Shown: positions 44,036 through 53,687 of the stretch, piece by piece
Layout of the letters: each line of letters opens with the position of its first letter
Numbering within the stretch: the first letter of the stretch is position 1
Assembly (NCBI RefSeq): GCF_008520305.1
Contig: NZ_ML703255.1
Location: 40,458-104,457 of the forward strand
Reading direction: 5' to 3'
Source: Mesorhizobium sp. SARCC-RB16n
Lineage (GTDB): Bacteria > Pseudomonadota > Alphaproteobacteria > Rhizobiales > Rhizobiaceae
DNA: 64,000 bases
The notes under the pieces: generated by a model
Told to the model about the DNA's origin: nothing
The model's database searches: none
What the model saw: the letters and a program-made list of their open reading frames with translations, nothing else
Position numbers and translations under genes: made by a program

Positions 44036-45493
44036 TCAGCCCAGCCCGCCGATGTGGAAGCTTTTCATCTCGAGATATTCCTCGATGCCCGCCTGCGCGC
44101 CTTCGCGCCCGAGGCCGGACTGCTTGACGCCGCCGAAGGGCGCCACCTCCATCGAGACCGAGCCGGTGTTGAGCCCAACCATGCCGAACTCCAGTGCCTC
44201 GCCGACGCGCCAGGCGCGTTTCAAATTTTCGGTGTAGAAGTAAGAGGCAAGCCCGTAGGGTGTACCGTTGGCCAGCGCGATCGCTTCCTCTTCCGTCTCG
44301 AAACGGAAAAGCGGTGCGACCGGGCCGAAGGTCTCCTCGTCGGCAAGCTGCATGTCGTTCGTGGCGCCGGTCAGCACTAGCGGCGCGACATATTGCAGGC
44401 CCTCCGGCAAAGCCGGCTTCTGCGTGATGATCTCAGCACCCTTGGCGAGCGCGTCCTCGACGTGGCGGTTTATCTTTTCGACCGCAGCCATGTTGATCAT
44501 CGGTCCGATGGCGATGCCAGGCAGCGTGCCGGGCCCCACCGTCATGGCGTTGACGCGGGCGCTTAGCTTGGAGGCGAAGGCGTCATAGACTCCGGCCTGG
44601 ACAAGGATGCGGTTGGCGCAGACGCAGGTCTGGCCGCCGTTACGGAACTTCGAGACGAGCGCGCCCTCGACGGCGAGATCGAGATCGGCGTCGTCGAAGA
44701 CGATGAAGGGCGCGTTGCCGCCAAGTTCGAGGCTCAAGCGCTTCACACTGTCGGCCGCGCCGCGCATGAGCAGCGAGCCGACCCGCGTCGAGCCAGTGAA
44801 GGAGATCTTGCGCACCGTCTCGTTCGCCATGATCTCGTTGCCGATCTCGGCTGGCATGCCGGTGACGATGTTGATGACGCCGGCGGGGATGCCCGCCCGT
44901 TCGGCGAGTACGCCGAGCGCCAGCGCCGAATAGGGCGTGAACTCGGACGGCTTGATAACCACCGTGCAGCCGGCGGCCAGCGCCGGCGCGACCTTGCGGG
45001 TGATCATCGCGTTGGGAAAGTTCCACGGCGTGATGATGCCGCAGACGCCCACCGGCTCCTTCAGGACGATGATGCGGCGGTCGGATGTGGGCGAGGGGAT
45101 GGTGTGGCCGTTGATGCGGCGCGCTTCCTCGGCAAACCATTTAACGAAGGATGCGCCGTAGCGGATCTCGCCCTTGGCCTCGTCCAGGGGCTTGCCTTGT
45201 TCCGTCGTGAGGATCAGCGCGAGATCGTCAAGATGCGCCAGCATCAGGCCATGCCATGCTTCCAGGAGCGCCGCGCGTTCGGCGTTGGTCTTCTTCCTCC
45301 AATCTCCATAGGCGGAAGCCGCGGCCTTTATCGCCGCACGGGTCTCCGTACCGGCCATGTCGGGTACTGTGCCGATCGCCAATTGAGTGGCCGGGTCGAG
45401 CACATCGACGGTTTTGCCGGAGCCGGCGGCGACCCATCTGCCGCCGATCAGGCCGGCTTCGCGGAAGAGATCTTCGTCTTTCAGGTTTTTCAT
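44036..45493 (-). CDS. gabD: NAD(P)-dependent succinate-semialdehyde dehydrogenase family protein
   Basis: A 485-residue aldehyde dehydrogenase. Motifs: GIITPWNFPNAMITRKVAPA, NAD loop SFTGSTRVGSLLM, ELGGNAPFIVFDDAD with catalytic Glu, and nucleophile in GGQTCVCANR. The double Cys (CVC) is characteristic of GabD/SSADH. The product is a dicarboxylic acid such as succinate or glutarate from its semialdehyde. The gene is the last of a minus-strand unit with the dehydrogenase at 45511 (18-base gap). Specificity may be for another semialdehyde. Confidence 0.85.
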   Translation of the reverse strand: MKNLKDEDLFREAGLIGGRWVAAGSGKTVDVLDPATQLAIGTVPDMAGTETRAAIKAAASAYGDWRKKTNAERAALLEAWHGLMLAHLDDLALILTTEQGKPLDEAKGEIRYGASFVKWFAEEARRINGHTIPSPTSDRRIIVLKEPVGVCGIITPWNFPNAMITRKVAPALAAGCTVVIKPSEFTPYSALALGVLAERAGIPAGVINIVTGMPAEIGNEIMANETVRKISFTGSTRVGSLLMRGAADSVKRLSLELGGNAPFIVFDDADLDLAVEGALVSKFRNGGQTCVCANRILVQAGVYDAFASKLSARVNAMTVGPGTLPGIAIGPMINMAAVEKINRHVEDALAKGAEIITQKPALPEGLQYVAPLVLTGATNDMQLADEETFGPVAPLFRFETEEEAIALANGTPYGLASYFYTENLKRAWRVGEALEFGMVGLNTGSVSMEVAPFGGVKQSGLGREGAQAGIEEYLEMKSFHIGGLG

Positions 45494-45510
45494 CGAAAAA
45501 TGCCTTGCAA

Positions 45511-46560
45511 TCAGGTGAGTGCGGCGACGACGGCCGCTGTGATGGCTTCCGTCCTGTCCTTCCCGGGAGCGGTTCCAATGCCGCGCGCGGTTGTCGCTTC
45601 GACCGCCTTCATGACGCGGCCGGCCGCAGCCGTTTCGCCGAGATGTTCGAGCATCATCGCGCCGGACCATATGGTGGCGATCGGGTTGGCGATGCCCAGA
45701 TGCGCGATGTCTGGTGCGGAGCCGTGCACCGGCTCGAACATGGACGGCGCCGAGCGGTCGGGGTTGATGTTGGCGGAGGCGGCGTAGCCAAGCCCGCCCT
45801 GGATCGCCGCGCCGATGTCGGTGAGGATATCGCCGAACAGGTTGGAGGCGACGACCACGTCGAGGCTCTCCGGCGCCATGATCATGCGCGCGGCCAGCGC
45901 ATCGACATGATAGCTGGTCACAGCCACGTCAGAGTACTCCGCAGCCAGCTTTCGCGTGATCTCGTCCCAGAACACCATCGAGTATTTCTGCGCGTTGGAC
46001 TTGGTGACGGAGGCGAGCTTGCCGCGCCGTGTCCGCGCCTGCTCGAAGCCGAAGCGCAGGATGCGCTCGACGCCGGCGCGGGTGAAGATCGAGGTCTCCA
46101 CGGCGACCTCGTCCAGAGTGCCTTGATGCACACGCCCGCCGGCGCCCGAATACTCGCCTTCCGTGTTCTCGCGGATGCACAATATGTCGAAGCTCTCAGC
46201 CCGCAGCGGACCCGTCACGCCCGGCAGCAGGCGATGCCGCCTTATGTTGGCGTATTGCACGAACGCCTTGCGGATCGGCAGCAAAAGACCATGCAGCGAA
46301 ACGGAATCCGGCACTTCTGCCGGCCAGCCGACGGCACCGAGCAGGATGGCATCGAAGCCGCGCAAGGTCTGGACGCCGTCCTCCGGCATCATGCGGCCGG
46401 TATCCCGGTAGAATTTGCAGGACCAGGGGAATTCGGTTCCGGCCAAGGCAAAGCCGGCGTGATTGGCCGCCGTCTGCAGCACGGACCAGGCAGCGGCGGT
46501 CACGTCGGGGCCGATGCCGTCACCGGGGATCAGGGCGATCGAATAGGACTTCATCGGCAT
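45511..46560 (-). CDS. Tartrate/isopropylmalate-type dehydrogenase
   Basis: A 349-residue beta-decarboxylating dehydrogenase: YSIALIPGDGIGPDVTAAAW, IRENTEGEYSGAGGRVH (the ENTEGEY motif of tartrate/malate types), FWDEITRKLA and VVASNLFGDILTDIGAAIQG. It oxidises tartrate, D-malate or a related 2-hydroxyacid with metal and NAD. It starts at 46560 (an internal ATG at 46554 is possible) and lies 5 bases from the aldehyde dehydrogenase gene. Confidence 0.87.
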   Translation of the reverse strand: MPMKSYSIALIPGDGIGPDVTAAAWSVLQTAANHAGFALAGTEFPWSCKFYRDTGRMMPEDGVQTLRGFDAILLGAVGWPAEVPDSVSLHGLLLPIRKAFVQYANIRRHRLLPGVTGPLRAESFDILCIRENTEGEYSGAGGRVHQGTLDEVAVETSIFTRAGVERILRFGFEQARTRRGKLASVTKSNAQKYSMVFWDEITRKLAAEYSDVAVTSYHVDALAARMIMAPESLDVVVASNLFGDILTDIGAAIQGGLGYAASANINPDRSAPSMFEPVHGSAPDIAHLGIANPIATIWSGAMMLEHLGETAAAGRVMKAVEATTARGIGTAPGKDRTEAITAAVVAALT

Positions 46561-46564
46561 CTCT

Positions 46565-48028
46565 CTAGAGGCTGATCAGGACGCTCTTGGTCCTTCGATT
46601 GGCGAGATAGGCCTCGCGGCCCAGGTCCTTGCCGATGCCGGAACGCTTGTAGCCGCCGGTCGGCAGGATATGGTCGCGCGAGCGGCTGTAGCGGTTGACC
46701 CAGACGGTGCCCGCTTCAAGCTTGCGCGCGAAGCGGATGGTGCGGGACAGGTCGGAGGTGAACAGGCCGGCAGCCAGCCCGTAGGTCGGATGGTTGGACA
46801 GCGCCAGCGCCTCCTCCTCGGTCTCGAAGGTCTGCATCGTCAGGACCGGGCCGAAGATCTCCTCGACGATCGCCGGATTGGCCTGGTCGACATCTCTAAT
46901 CAGCGTCGGCTCGTAGAAATAGCCGGCATGGCCCATGGCGGTGCCGCCAGTCAGGCATTCGCCGCCGGCCTCAACCGCGGCCCGCACGATGCCGTCGATA
47001 CGCGCCCGCTGCCGTTCCGAGACGATGGGGGAGTACTGCGTCGTCGCGTCCCAGGTCGGGCCGGGCCGCACCGCCTTCATCCGTTCCAGGATGGCGGCTG
47101 TCAGCCTGTCGGCCACGCTCTTCTCGACGATCAGCCGCGTGCCGGCCACACAGGCCTGGCCGGCATTGAAGGTGACGCTGCCGGCGATCGCTGATGCCGC
47201 CTTGTCGAGATCGGCATCGGCAAAGACGAGCTGCGGGCTCTTGCCGCCGAGTTCAAGCGTCATTGGCTTGACGCCGGTGCGGGCGATATTCTCCATGATC
47301 GCCGATCCGGCGCGGGTCGAGCCGGTGAAGCTCACCTTGGCGATCTCGGGATGGCCGGTCAGCGCCGTGCCGGTTATCGGACCGTCTCCCAGCACGACGT
47401 TTATGAGCCCTGCGGGCAGGCCCGCTTTAACGGCGAGTTGCGCCATATAGACTGCCGAAAAGGGCGTCATTTCCGACGGCTTCAGCACGACCGCGTTGCC
47501 CGCGGCCAATGCCGGACCGAGCTTCCATCCAGCCATCGAGATCGGAAAATTCCAGGGCGTGATCGCACCGACCACGCCATAGGGCTCGCTCATGATCATG
47601 CCGAGACTGGCGTCGTCGGTGGGCGCGAGCTCGCTGCCTTCCTTGTCGGCGAATTCGGCAAAGAAACGGATTTGCTCGGCGGTAATGGCTATGTCGCCGG
47701 CGACGAGTTGGCCGACGGGCCGCGTCGAGCACAGCGCCTCGATCCTGGCTAGTGTTGCCGCTTCCGCTTCGATCAGATCGGCCCAGGCCTGGAGTGCCTT
47801 GGTGCGCTCACGCGGCCGGACGCCGCCCCAGTTGCTGGCCCTCAGCGCCGCCTTGGCGCTCTCCACCGCACGCTCGACCATGTCTATGCCGGCCACGGGA
47901 CAGGAAACATATGATTTGCCGTCCGACGGGCGGCGCATCTCGATTCCGCCCTCAGCCGGAATCAACTCCCCGCCGATGAAATGGCCGACGGGAAGGGGGA
48001 TTGTATCGGGATCGAAGCTCAGGCTCAT
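46565..48028 (-). CDS. Aldehyde dehydrogenase family protein
   Basis: A 487-residue ALDH. Seen are GAITPWNFPISMAGWKLGPA, SFTGSTRAGSAIM, ELGGKSPQLVFADADLD and nucleophile motif NAGQACVAGTR, then VNRYSRSRDHILPTGGYKRS. The ATG at 48028 is chosen; TTG 48034 is also open. Paralogous to, but only moderately like, the GabD-type enzyme: typical of betaine-aldehyde, aminoaldehyde or hydroxyaldehyde dehydrogenases. It begins the unit 48028-44036. Confidence 0.85.
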   Translation of the reverse strand: MSLSFDPDTIPLPVGHFIGGELIPAEGGIEMRRPSDGKSYVSCPVAGIDMVERAVESAKAALRASNWGGVRPRERTKALQAWADLIEAEAATLARIEALCSTRPVGQLVAGDIAITAEQIRFFAEFADKEGSELAPTDDASLGMIMSEPYGVVGAITPWNFPISMAGWKLGPALAAGNAVVLKPSEMTPFSAVYMAQLAVKAGLPAGLINVVLGDGPITGTALTGHPEIAKVSFTGSTRAGSAIMENIARTGVKPMTLELGGKSPQLVFADADLDKAASAIAGSVTFNAGQACVAGTRLIVEKSVADRLTAAILERMKAVRPGPTWDATTQYSPIVSERQRARIDGIVRAAVEAGGECLTGGTAMGHAGYFYEPTLIRDVDQANPAIVEEIFGPVLTMQTFETEEEALALSNHPTYGLAAGLFTSDLSRTIRFARKLEAGTVWVNRYSRSRDHILPTGGYKRSGIGKDLGREAYLANRRTKSVLISL

Positions 48029-48177
48029 CGACAACCACTCTGCGGCATCGACAGGAGCCTAGCGCGTGCCGGCACGCAGCATGCGCTGTTCGGCGTTCCG
48101 CCACCGACGAATGTTGTGTGCTGGGTGAGGGGGACGGCAAAATCTTCCGCGCGGGCCAGCACCTCGCTTGGATCCTG

Positions 48178-48558
48178 TCATCCCACGGTCACGTAGATCT
48201 TGCGCACCGTTTCGATCGTTTTCCAAATGCCCGTGAAGCCAGGTTTCATCACAAAGCTGTCGCCGGCGCGGTAGGTCATCGGCGCGCCGACATCGGGCGT
48301 GATTTCAATGACGCCGGAGAGGATGTGGCAGAACTCGAATGTCTCGCCCTTGATCGAGCGCGTCTCGCCTGGGGTCGCTTCCCAGACGCCTGTATGGACG
48401 AGGTCGTCCTTGGAGACGTCCTGCGCCCAGGTCTTGAAGGCAGGGTCGCCGGCGATCAGCCGCTCAGGCAGCGCCTTGGATTCGCGCGGCGAAAAGACTG
48501 GGTTGGGATCGACGGTCTTGAGCTGGGACAAGGGATGACCTTTCTGGTTGGACTTCAA
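48178..48558 (-). CDS. Cupin domain protein (DUF861/EutQ-like)
   Basis: A 126-residue single cupin. The centre, [36 protein letters not shown] and [17 protein letters not shown], is the (S)-ureidoglycine aminohydrolase/ethanolamine cupin-like type. These small proteins are often isomerases, dioxygenase-like lyases or sensors in catabolic clusters. Its ATG at 48558 overlaps the end of the hydroxyacid dehydrogenase gene. Confidence 0.8.
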   Translation of the reverse strand: MKSNQKGHPLSQLKTVDPNPVFSPRESKALPERLIAGDPAFKTWAQDVSKDDLVHTGVWEATPGETRSIKGETFEFCHILSGVIEITPDVGAPMTYRAGDSFVMKPGFTGIWKTIETVRKIYVTVG

Positions 48559-49478
48559 TAACCGCGCGACCGGTCGACGAGCCCGATGGGGTCGAGCCCG
48601 GCGCGGTGGCGACGGATATTGTCGATGACGGCGCGTGCGGCGGTCGCGGGCTGGGTGACGCTGGCGACATGCGGGGTCAAAATGACCTTTTGATGCGACC
48701 AGACCGGATGGCCCGCCGGCAGCGGCTCGGGATCGGTGACGTCGATCATCGCCGCAGAAAGATGGCCGCTGTCGAGCGCGGCGACAAGCGCTTCATGATT
48801 GAGCTGTGGCCCCCGGCCGGTGTGGACGAGCGCCGCACCGCTGGGCAGTTTCGCCAACAGGCCGGCATCGAGGAAGCCGCGGGTCTCCTCGGTCAGTGGC
48901 AGCAGGCAGATCAAAATGTCGCTGGCCGCGAGCATCTCGTTCAGCCCGGGCTCGCCATGATGACAGGTGACGCCCTCGATCCGCCGCGGCGAGCGGCTCC
49001 ATCCGGCAAGCGGGAAGCCGAAGGGCTTCAGACGGTCAAGCACGGCTTGGCCGAGTTGCCCGAGGCCGAGCACGCCAACCCGGCGCGACCCGGCCTGCGG
49101 CTGTGCAATATCGGCCCATTCGCCGGCGCGCTGCTGTGCCAGATATCCAGGCAGGTTGCGGTGGAGCGCGAGCACAGCAAGCGTCACATATTCCTGCATC
49201 ATGCGCACGATGCCTTCCTCGATCATGCGCACGATCTTCACGTTCGCCGGCACCGCATCGAAGTGAAACTGGTCGACGCCGGCGCCGATGGAAAACAGGA
49301 TTTTCAGGTTCCTGTAGCGGGTGAGATTTTCCGGCAAGGTCCAGGTGATGAGATAACGCACGGTGTCGGGATCGACTGTCCCAGCATCAATCGTGAAGGG
49401 GATGTCCGGCAATTCTTTGGCGAAAGCATCGGCGAAGACTGCGCCGCGCCGCGCATCGGAATTGAACAGGAATGTCAT
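48555..49478 (-). CDS. 2-hydroxyacid dehydrogenase (glyoxylate/hydroxypyruvate reductase A type)
   Basis: A 307-residue NAD(P)-dependent D-2-hydroxyacid dehydrogenase. The short catalytic domain has [20 protein letters not shown]; the dinucleotide fold is [20 protein letters not shown]; catalytic residues are in [17 protein letters not shown] and VILTPHVAS (the His). This arrangement is that of GhrA, reducing glyoxylate and hydroxypyruvate. The ATG at 49478 is the start; 11 more codons are open upstream. Followed by the cupin gene with a 4-base overlap. Confidence 0.85.
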   Translation of the reverse strand: MTFLFNSDARRGAVFADAFAKELPDIPFTIDAGTVDPDTVRYLITWTLPENLTRYRNLKILFSIGAGVDQFHFDAVPANVKIVRMIEEGIVRMMQEYVTLAVLALHRNLPGYLAQQRAGEWADIAQPQAGSRRVGVLGLGQLGQAVLDRLKPFGFPLAGWSRSPRRIEGVTCHHGEPGLNEMLAASDILICLLPLTEETRGFLDAGLLAKLPSGAALVHTGRGPQLNHEALVAALDSGHLSAAMIDVTDPEPLPAGHPVWSHQKVILTPHVASVTQPATAARAVIDNIRRHRAGLDPIGLVDRSRGY

Positions 49479-49491
49479 TTCCGGTTCCCCT

Positions 49492-50616
49492 TCAGACCGC
49501 GCAACGGACACCCAGCACTTCGATCATCCGCTGGCAGGTGGCGAGTTCACTGGCGAGAATGAATTCGTCCGGCTTGTGGGCGCGGGCAATGTCGCCCGGG
49601 CCGCAGATGATCGCGTCGAAGCCGGCAGCCTGGTAGAGCCCACCCTCCGTGCCGTAGCTGACGGCGGCAAGCGGCGCTTCGCCGGTCAACTCGCCCAGCA
49701 GTGCCGCCAGGCTCGCGTCTTGCTGCAGCGATAGCGCCGGATAGGCGCTCATTGGCACCCACTCTATCCGAAAGCCTGCGGCCGCGAGTGCTTCGGCCCG
49801 CGCCTTGACCGGCGCGAGCAGGCTGGCAGGGTCGACACCGGGTATGGCACGCGCCTCGAGGTCCAGCGTGCAGCTGTCGGGGATGATGTTGACCGACTGT
49901 CCGCCCGCGATCACGCCAGCCTGCAGCGAAGAATAGGCTGGCTCGAAGGCAGGATCGAAAGGACCATGCGTCAGCCGCTCGGCCTCACTCACGGCAGCGG
50001 CGAGCACTTCGGACATCGCATGGATCGTGTTGAGCCCGAGGTCCGGCCGTGAGGAATGGCCTGCACGTCCCTTGATGGTCACGCGGGCGGCCGCCTTGCC
50101 CTTGTGGCCGAGCACGGCGCGCATGCCGCTCGGCTCGCCGACGATCACACCGAGCGGCTTCGCGCAAAGTTCGGCAAGGCGTGCGATCAAATGCGGCACG
50201 CCGTGGCATCCCACTTCCTCGTCATAGGAGAAGGCGAAATGGATTGGCTTGGCTAAGCGCAGCTTCGCCAGCGTGGGCAAGGCGGCTAGCACGGCGGCCA
50301 GAAACCCTTTCATGTCCGTTGTGCCGCGTCCATAAAGCCGCTCGCCATCCCGGCGCAGCGTGAAAGGAGCCGAACTCCATTGGGGCTCGCCGGCGGGAAC
50401 GACGTCCAAATGGCCGGACAGGATATAGCCCGGAACATCGGCAGGGCCGATCGTCGCAAAAATATTGGAACGGTCGCCTTCCGGCCCCGGCAGCACCGTG
50501 ACCTGCGCGCCGTGCTCCGCGAGATAGGCCTCGATCCAGCCGGCGATGTCATCGTTCGGCTTGCCGGCGACCGATGGAAAGGCGACGAGACGGTCGAGGA
50601 TGTCGAAGACGTCCAT
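49492..50616 (-). CDS. argE: M20 family deacylase, acetylornithine deacetylase-like
   Basis: A 374-residue zinc peptidase. Motifs: [11 protein letters not shown] (metal His and Asp), [13 protein letters not shown] (bridging Asp), [13 protein letters not shown] (catalytic Glu-Glu) and FIICGPGD-like [19 protein letters not shown]. Length and order match ArgE. In this cluster, beside two GNATs and an aminotransferase, it more likely deacylates an imported or internally acetylated amine than serves arginine synthesis; the symbol indicates family only. ATG 50616 starts the minus-strand unit with the next two genes. Confidence 0.83.
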   Translation of the reverse strand: MDVFDILDRLVAFPSVAGKPNDDIAGWIEAYLAEHGAQVTVLPGPEGDRSNIFATIGPADVPGYILSGHLDVVPAGEPQWSSAPFTLRRDGERLYGRGTTDMKGFLAAVLAALPTLAKLRLAKPIHFAFSYDEEVGCHGVPHLIARLAELCAKPLGVIVGEPSGMRAVLGHKGKAAARVTIKGRAGHSSRPDLGLNTIHAMSEVLAAAVSEAERLTHGPFDPAFEPAYSSLQAGVIAGGQSVNIIPDSCTLDLEARAIPGVDPASLLAPVKARAEALAAAGFRIEWVPMSAYPALSLQQDASLAALLGELTGEAPLAAVSYGTEGGLYQAAGFDAIICGPGDIARAHKPDEFILASELATCQRMIEVLGVRCAV

Positions 50617-50848
50617 TCCTGCCCTCAAAACATTTGGGTGCGCCGGATTGGTGCCGTCGACCATAAGCTTCAACAATTCGAAAGAGGATGTGCGCGTTCT
50701 TTCGCGATTGCGTGCCGAAAGCGGAAGTGTTTCAGTCGAATCTTGCGTTGGTGCGTGGCTTTCTAGCAAATCGTATCGGCAGTTTGTTTTAGCGTTGGCA
50801 GGAGCATGGGTGGCCTGTGTGTCGCTCGTTACGCGGTCTTTCAGAGGC

Positions 50849-51751
50849 ATGGAATTGAAGCCGTCCGGAAGCTTGAAAATCGATGCCTTCTCAATGCGGA
50901 TCGGCGACATCGAAGGCGTCGAACTTGACCGGTTGCACGCGCACTCTCTATCCGTGGGATGGCCGCATCGCGCCGAGGACTGGCAATTCCTGCGCGAATC
51001 GGGACGGGGGTTCGTTGCGCTCGACGAGATTGGCCGGGTGCTCGGCTCGGCCATGTGGTTCCCGCATGGCGACGATTTCGCGACCGTAGGGATGGTCATT
51101 ACCTCGCCGCGGCTGCAGACGCTGGGAGCCGGCCAGTGGCTGATGAAGCGGGTCTTCGACAACGTGGTCGGGCGCGACTTGCGCCTCAATGCGACCCGGG
51201 CGGCAAAGCGGCTCTATCTTTCGCTCGACTTCAAGCCGGAGAAGACCGTCTATCACTGCCATGGGATTGCCCGCGCCGCCACGGCGACTGGAGGGGACAG
51301 GGAGTGTGGCGAGCTGCGTCGGCTGCTGGCTGAGCACTTGCCGGCGATCATCGCGCTCGATGCGGTCGGTTTCGGGGTGCATAGAGCGGCACTTGTCGAA
51401 AAGCTGTTCGAACAATCTGTTGGCTACGGGCTCTTTAACGAGGGGGCGCTCAAGGCCTTCGCTCTCTGCCGGCCCTTTGGCCGCGGCCATGTCATCGGTC
51501 CGGTCCTAGCGAAGCGAGATACCGATGCCATCGCAGTGGTCCGGCCGCACATCGCCGATCATTCGGGAAGTTTCCTCCGGGTGGACACGCATATGGGAAG
51601 CGGCGAATTCGCCGCCTTTCTGGCGCACAGCGGAATGGCGGTCTTCGACACGGTACTGACCATGTCGATGGGCAAACGCCTCGCCGATTTTGCGGTCGAC
51701 GGTGCGGCTACACCGGTAACTTATGCTCTGGCCAGTCAAACTCTCGGATAG
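50849..51751 (+). CDS. GNAT N-acetyltransferase, two-domain, paralogue of 40895
   Basis: A 300-residue protein. Acetyl-CoA motif VITSPRLQTLGAGQWLMKRV, then LNATRAAKRLYLSLDFKP. The second half FALCRPFGRGHVIGPVLAKR and the end TYALASQTLG closely parallel the 40895 protein (GRGEVIGPVIAG, YALANQALG). The start is placed at ATG 50849; ATG 50896 is an alternative. Divergent from argE, so one shared control region of 230 bases could serve both. Likely acetylates an amine related to the cluster substrate. Confidence 0.8.
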   Translation: MELKPSGSLKIDAFSMRIGDIEGVELDRLHAHSLSVGWPHRAEDWQFLRESGRGFVALDEIGRVLGSAMWFPHGDDFATVGMVITSPRLQTLGAGQWLMKRVFDNVVGRDLRLNATRAAKRLYLSLDFKPEKTVYHCHGIARAATATGGDRECGELRRLLAEHLPAIIALDAVGFGVHRAALVEKLFEQSVGYGLFNEGALKAFALCRPFGRGHVIGPVLAKRDTDAIAVVRPHIADHSGSFLRVDTHMGSGEFAAFLAHSGMAVFDTVLTMSMGKRLADFAVDGAATPVTYALASQTLG

Positions 51752-51784
51752 GTCAGCCGAGGATGCGGGCCGTCGCGGCTGCCT

Positions 51785-52039
51785 ATGGAAGTGCTCAGGA
51801 TGGAGTCTGCCATGGAGGGCACGAACATCCGCACAGCGACCCTCTATCCGGCAGCGATCAGCACCGAACTGCTGGGCGGGATCACCGACCCGGGCGCGGC
51901 CGACGCCATGAAGTCCCTCTATGACAAGCATGCGATCACTCCGGACCGGGTCGCCAACGTGGTTTCGTTCGCGATCGACGCGCCCGAGGACATGACGATC
52001 AGCGAGTTCACGGTCGGCCCGACCAGCCAGGCTTGGTGA
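51785..52039 (+). pseudogene. Short-chain dehydrogenase, C-terminal remnant
   Basis: An 84-codon frame reads MEVLRMESAMEGTNIRTATL, YPAAISTELLGGITDPGAAD and ends [13 protein letters not shown], the last third of an SDR oxidoreductase (after the YxxxK helix). The NAD-binding half and active-site Tyr/Lys are gone. It starts a block of broken genes between the GNAT and the LacI regulator. Confidence 0.65.
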
Positions 52040-52044
52040 GTGTC

Positions 52045-52247
52045 ATGCCCCATGTGATCGTGAAGTTGTGGCCGGGCAAATCTGAACAGCAGAAGACTGA
52101 GCTTGCAGAAGCAATCACCAAGAATACGAGTCCGTATCGGTCGGCTTCGAAGAGGTAAGTTCCGGCGAGTGGCGCGAAAAGGTCTATGTTCCCGACATCA
52201 TCGACCAGCGAGACAGGATCTACAAAAGACCCGGTTACAAGATGTGA
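52045..52247 (+). pseudogene. 4-oxalocrotonate tautomerase-like gene with internal deletion
   Basis: The frame starts [20 protein letters not shown] with AEAITKN (Pro2 is the family catalytic base), then shifts: [20 protein letters not shown] and the end [14 protein letters not shown] are in another frame. About 20 bases are missing near 52130. Both halves belong to one tautomerase of about 76 residues. It is 5 bases past the SDR remnant, so the two were probably an operon. Confidence 0.65.
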
Positions 52248-52547
52248 GACGACGGAAACGTGACGAACTTACAAAATACGCGGCCAGCGACGATCTGCCG
52301 TGAGGCCATGAGCACCTTGGTCGGCCGCTATCAGATGCAAGTTGTGACGTGGGGAACTCTTTGGAATTCGTTCCCATGGTCCTATCTTGCGGTCGCTCGC
52401 AGCCGGTTCGAGGTTGCGTGGCCGACGGTGGGGGAAAACTCCACCGCGTCGATCGAGAGGTAACCCCGAGGACGCAGCACAGAACTCGAATACTTCGAGG
52501 TCATGGCGGCGGTTCCAATCAACGGCCAAATTGTTCTTGCGTCCCGT
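52248..52547. other. Intergenic, no gene seen
   Basis: No frame gives a recognisable protein on either strand. It lies between the decayed SDR/tautomerase pair and the LacI stop and may contain further unrecognisable remains. Confidence 0.4.
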
Positions 52548-53561
52548 CTATTCGCCAGCGTCGAATTCACCTTTGAACAAGATTGCCTCCACCGGCCCCG
52601 CCGGATCAGTGATCCGCCTCTCCAGCACTTCGACAAGTGTACGCCCAACCGCGGCCATATCGACGGAATGAACGCCAATTTTCGCCGGCAGGAAGCGTGC
52701 CAACCGCGTGCTGTCACGAGTGACAATGTGGACGTCGCTCCCCAGCGCAAGACCTCTTTTGCCAAGAACATGTAACGCCCCTAGAAGGCCCAGTTCGTTG
52801 GCGCATGCCAGGCCCGTCGGGGGATCTGACGACGCCAGCAGGCGATCGAACCAGGCTGCGCTCGATTCCATAGTGAACGTGCCATGGCTGATCAGTGACT
52901 GGTCGATCGGAATGCCGGCCTCGGCCATCGCTCTCCGATAGCCTATCAGACGCGTGGCGCTCGCCTGGTCTTTGGGCACGAGGAGTTGCAGCGCAATACG
53001 CCGACAGCCTTTGTCCACGAGCCGTCGGGTCGCGTCGTAGGCGATCTGCTCATTGTCGATATCGACATAGGGATAGGCGATGTCCAGATCGGTTCTGCCG
53101 AAGGTGACGAACGGTATCGCCTGGTCAAGCAGCAGCTTAACGCGTGCATCGCCCGAGACCATGCGCGTGATGATCAATCCGTCCGCGCTGCGCGCCTGAA
53201 GCAGACGTCGCATGCTTTCGACTGGATCGTCGTCGGGCGTGGTGGAATATATTGAAAGGCTATAGCCCGTTTGCCTCGCCGCCAGCGTCATGCCCTCGAT
53301 CAGGGGAAGCTTGGCCAGATCGGACAGGTAATCGCTCGTCTCCATCGGCAGTACTGCGGTCAGCGTCATTGTGCGTCCGGTTTTGAGCGCGCGACCGTGA
53401 TGATCCGGCACGTACCCGACGCGCTTCGCCACCTCCTTGACCCGCGCCACGGTCAAGGGATGCACTTCCGGCCCGTCCTTCAGAGCGCGCGATACGGTCG
53501 TCACCGAAAGAGAAAGTTCCGCCGCTATCTGTTTTAGATTGGCCATGTCGCCCGACTTCAT
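52548..53561 (-). CDS. LacI family regulator of the polyamine-type ABC operon
   Basis: A 337-residue repressor. HTH: NLKQIAAELSLSVTTVSRAL with hinge YVPDHHGRALKTGRT, then a periplasmic-binding-like sensor (DGLIITRMVSGDARVKLLLD, PFVTFGRTDLDIAYPYVDID). ATG 53561 is the longest start; ATG 53546 (MANLKQIAAE) is equally likely. Divergent from the ABC transporter gene at 53761; the space holds two palindromes with central AACGTT, a typical LacI operator core. It should release the operators when a nucleoside or polyamine-like ligand binds. Confidence 0.9.
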   Translation of the reverse strand: MKSGDMANLKQIAAELSLSVTTVSRALKDGPEVHPLTVARVKEVAKRVGYVPDHHGRALKTGRTMTLTAVLPMETSDYLSDLAKLPLIEGMTLAARQTGYSLSIYSTTPDDDPVESMRRLLQARSADGLIITRMVSGDARVKLLLDQAIPFVTFGRTDLDIAYPYVDIDNEQIAYDATRRLVDKGCRRIALQLLVPKDQASATRLIGYRRAMAEAGIPIDQSLISHGTFTMESSAAWFDRLLASSDPPTGLACANELGLLGALHVLGKRGLALGSDVHIVTRDSTRLARFLPAKIGVHSVDMAAVGRTLVEVLERRITDPAGPVEAILFKGEFDAGE

Positions 53562-53594
53562 TTGCGGAAGCGTCGGCTGATTTTGCCGAGCTTC

Positions 53595-53604
53595 GTAACG
53601 TTAC
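53595..53604. promoter_or_regulatory. LacI-type operator, copy 1
   Basis: GTAACGTTAC is a perfect 10-base palindrome 34 bases upstream of the LacI gene start and repeats the core of the larger operator at 53688. It would allow autoregulation. Confidence 0.6.
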
Positions 53605-53687
53605 CGGATTCGACCTGACGGTCAAATCCGACGCCACCACAACCGAATGGTCCGTCTGAAAGCAGCTTGACTCCATAACGTTTCGCT

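Noticed and set aside
44036-50616. An ectoine degradation cluster
   Set aside because: Aminotransferase, semialdehyde dehydrogenase and a deacylase are present, but the ectoine hydrolase (M24 type), the AstE-like deacetylase and an Ehu transporter are absent.
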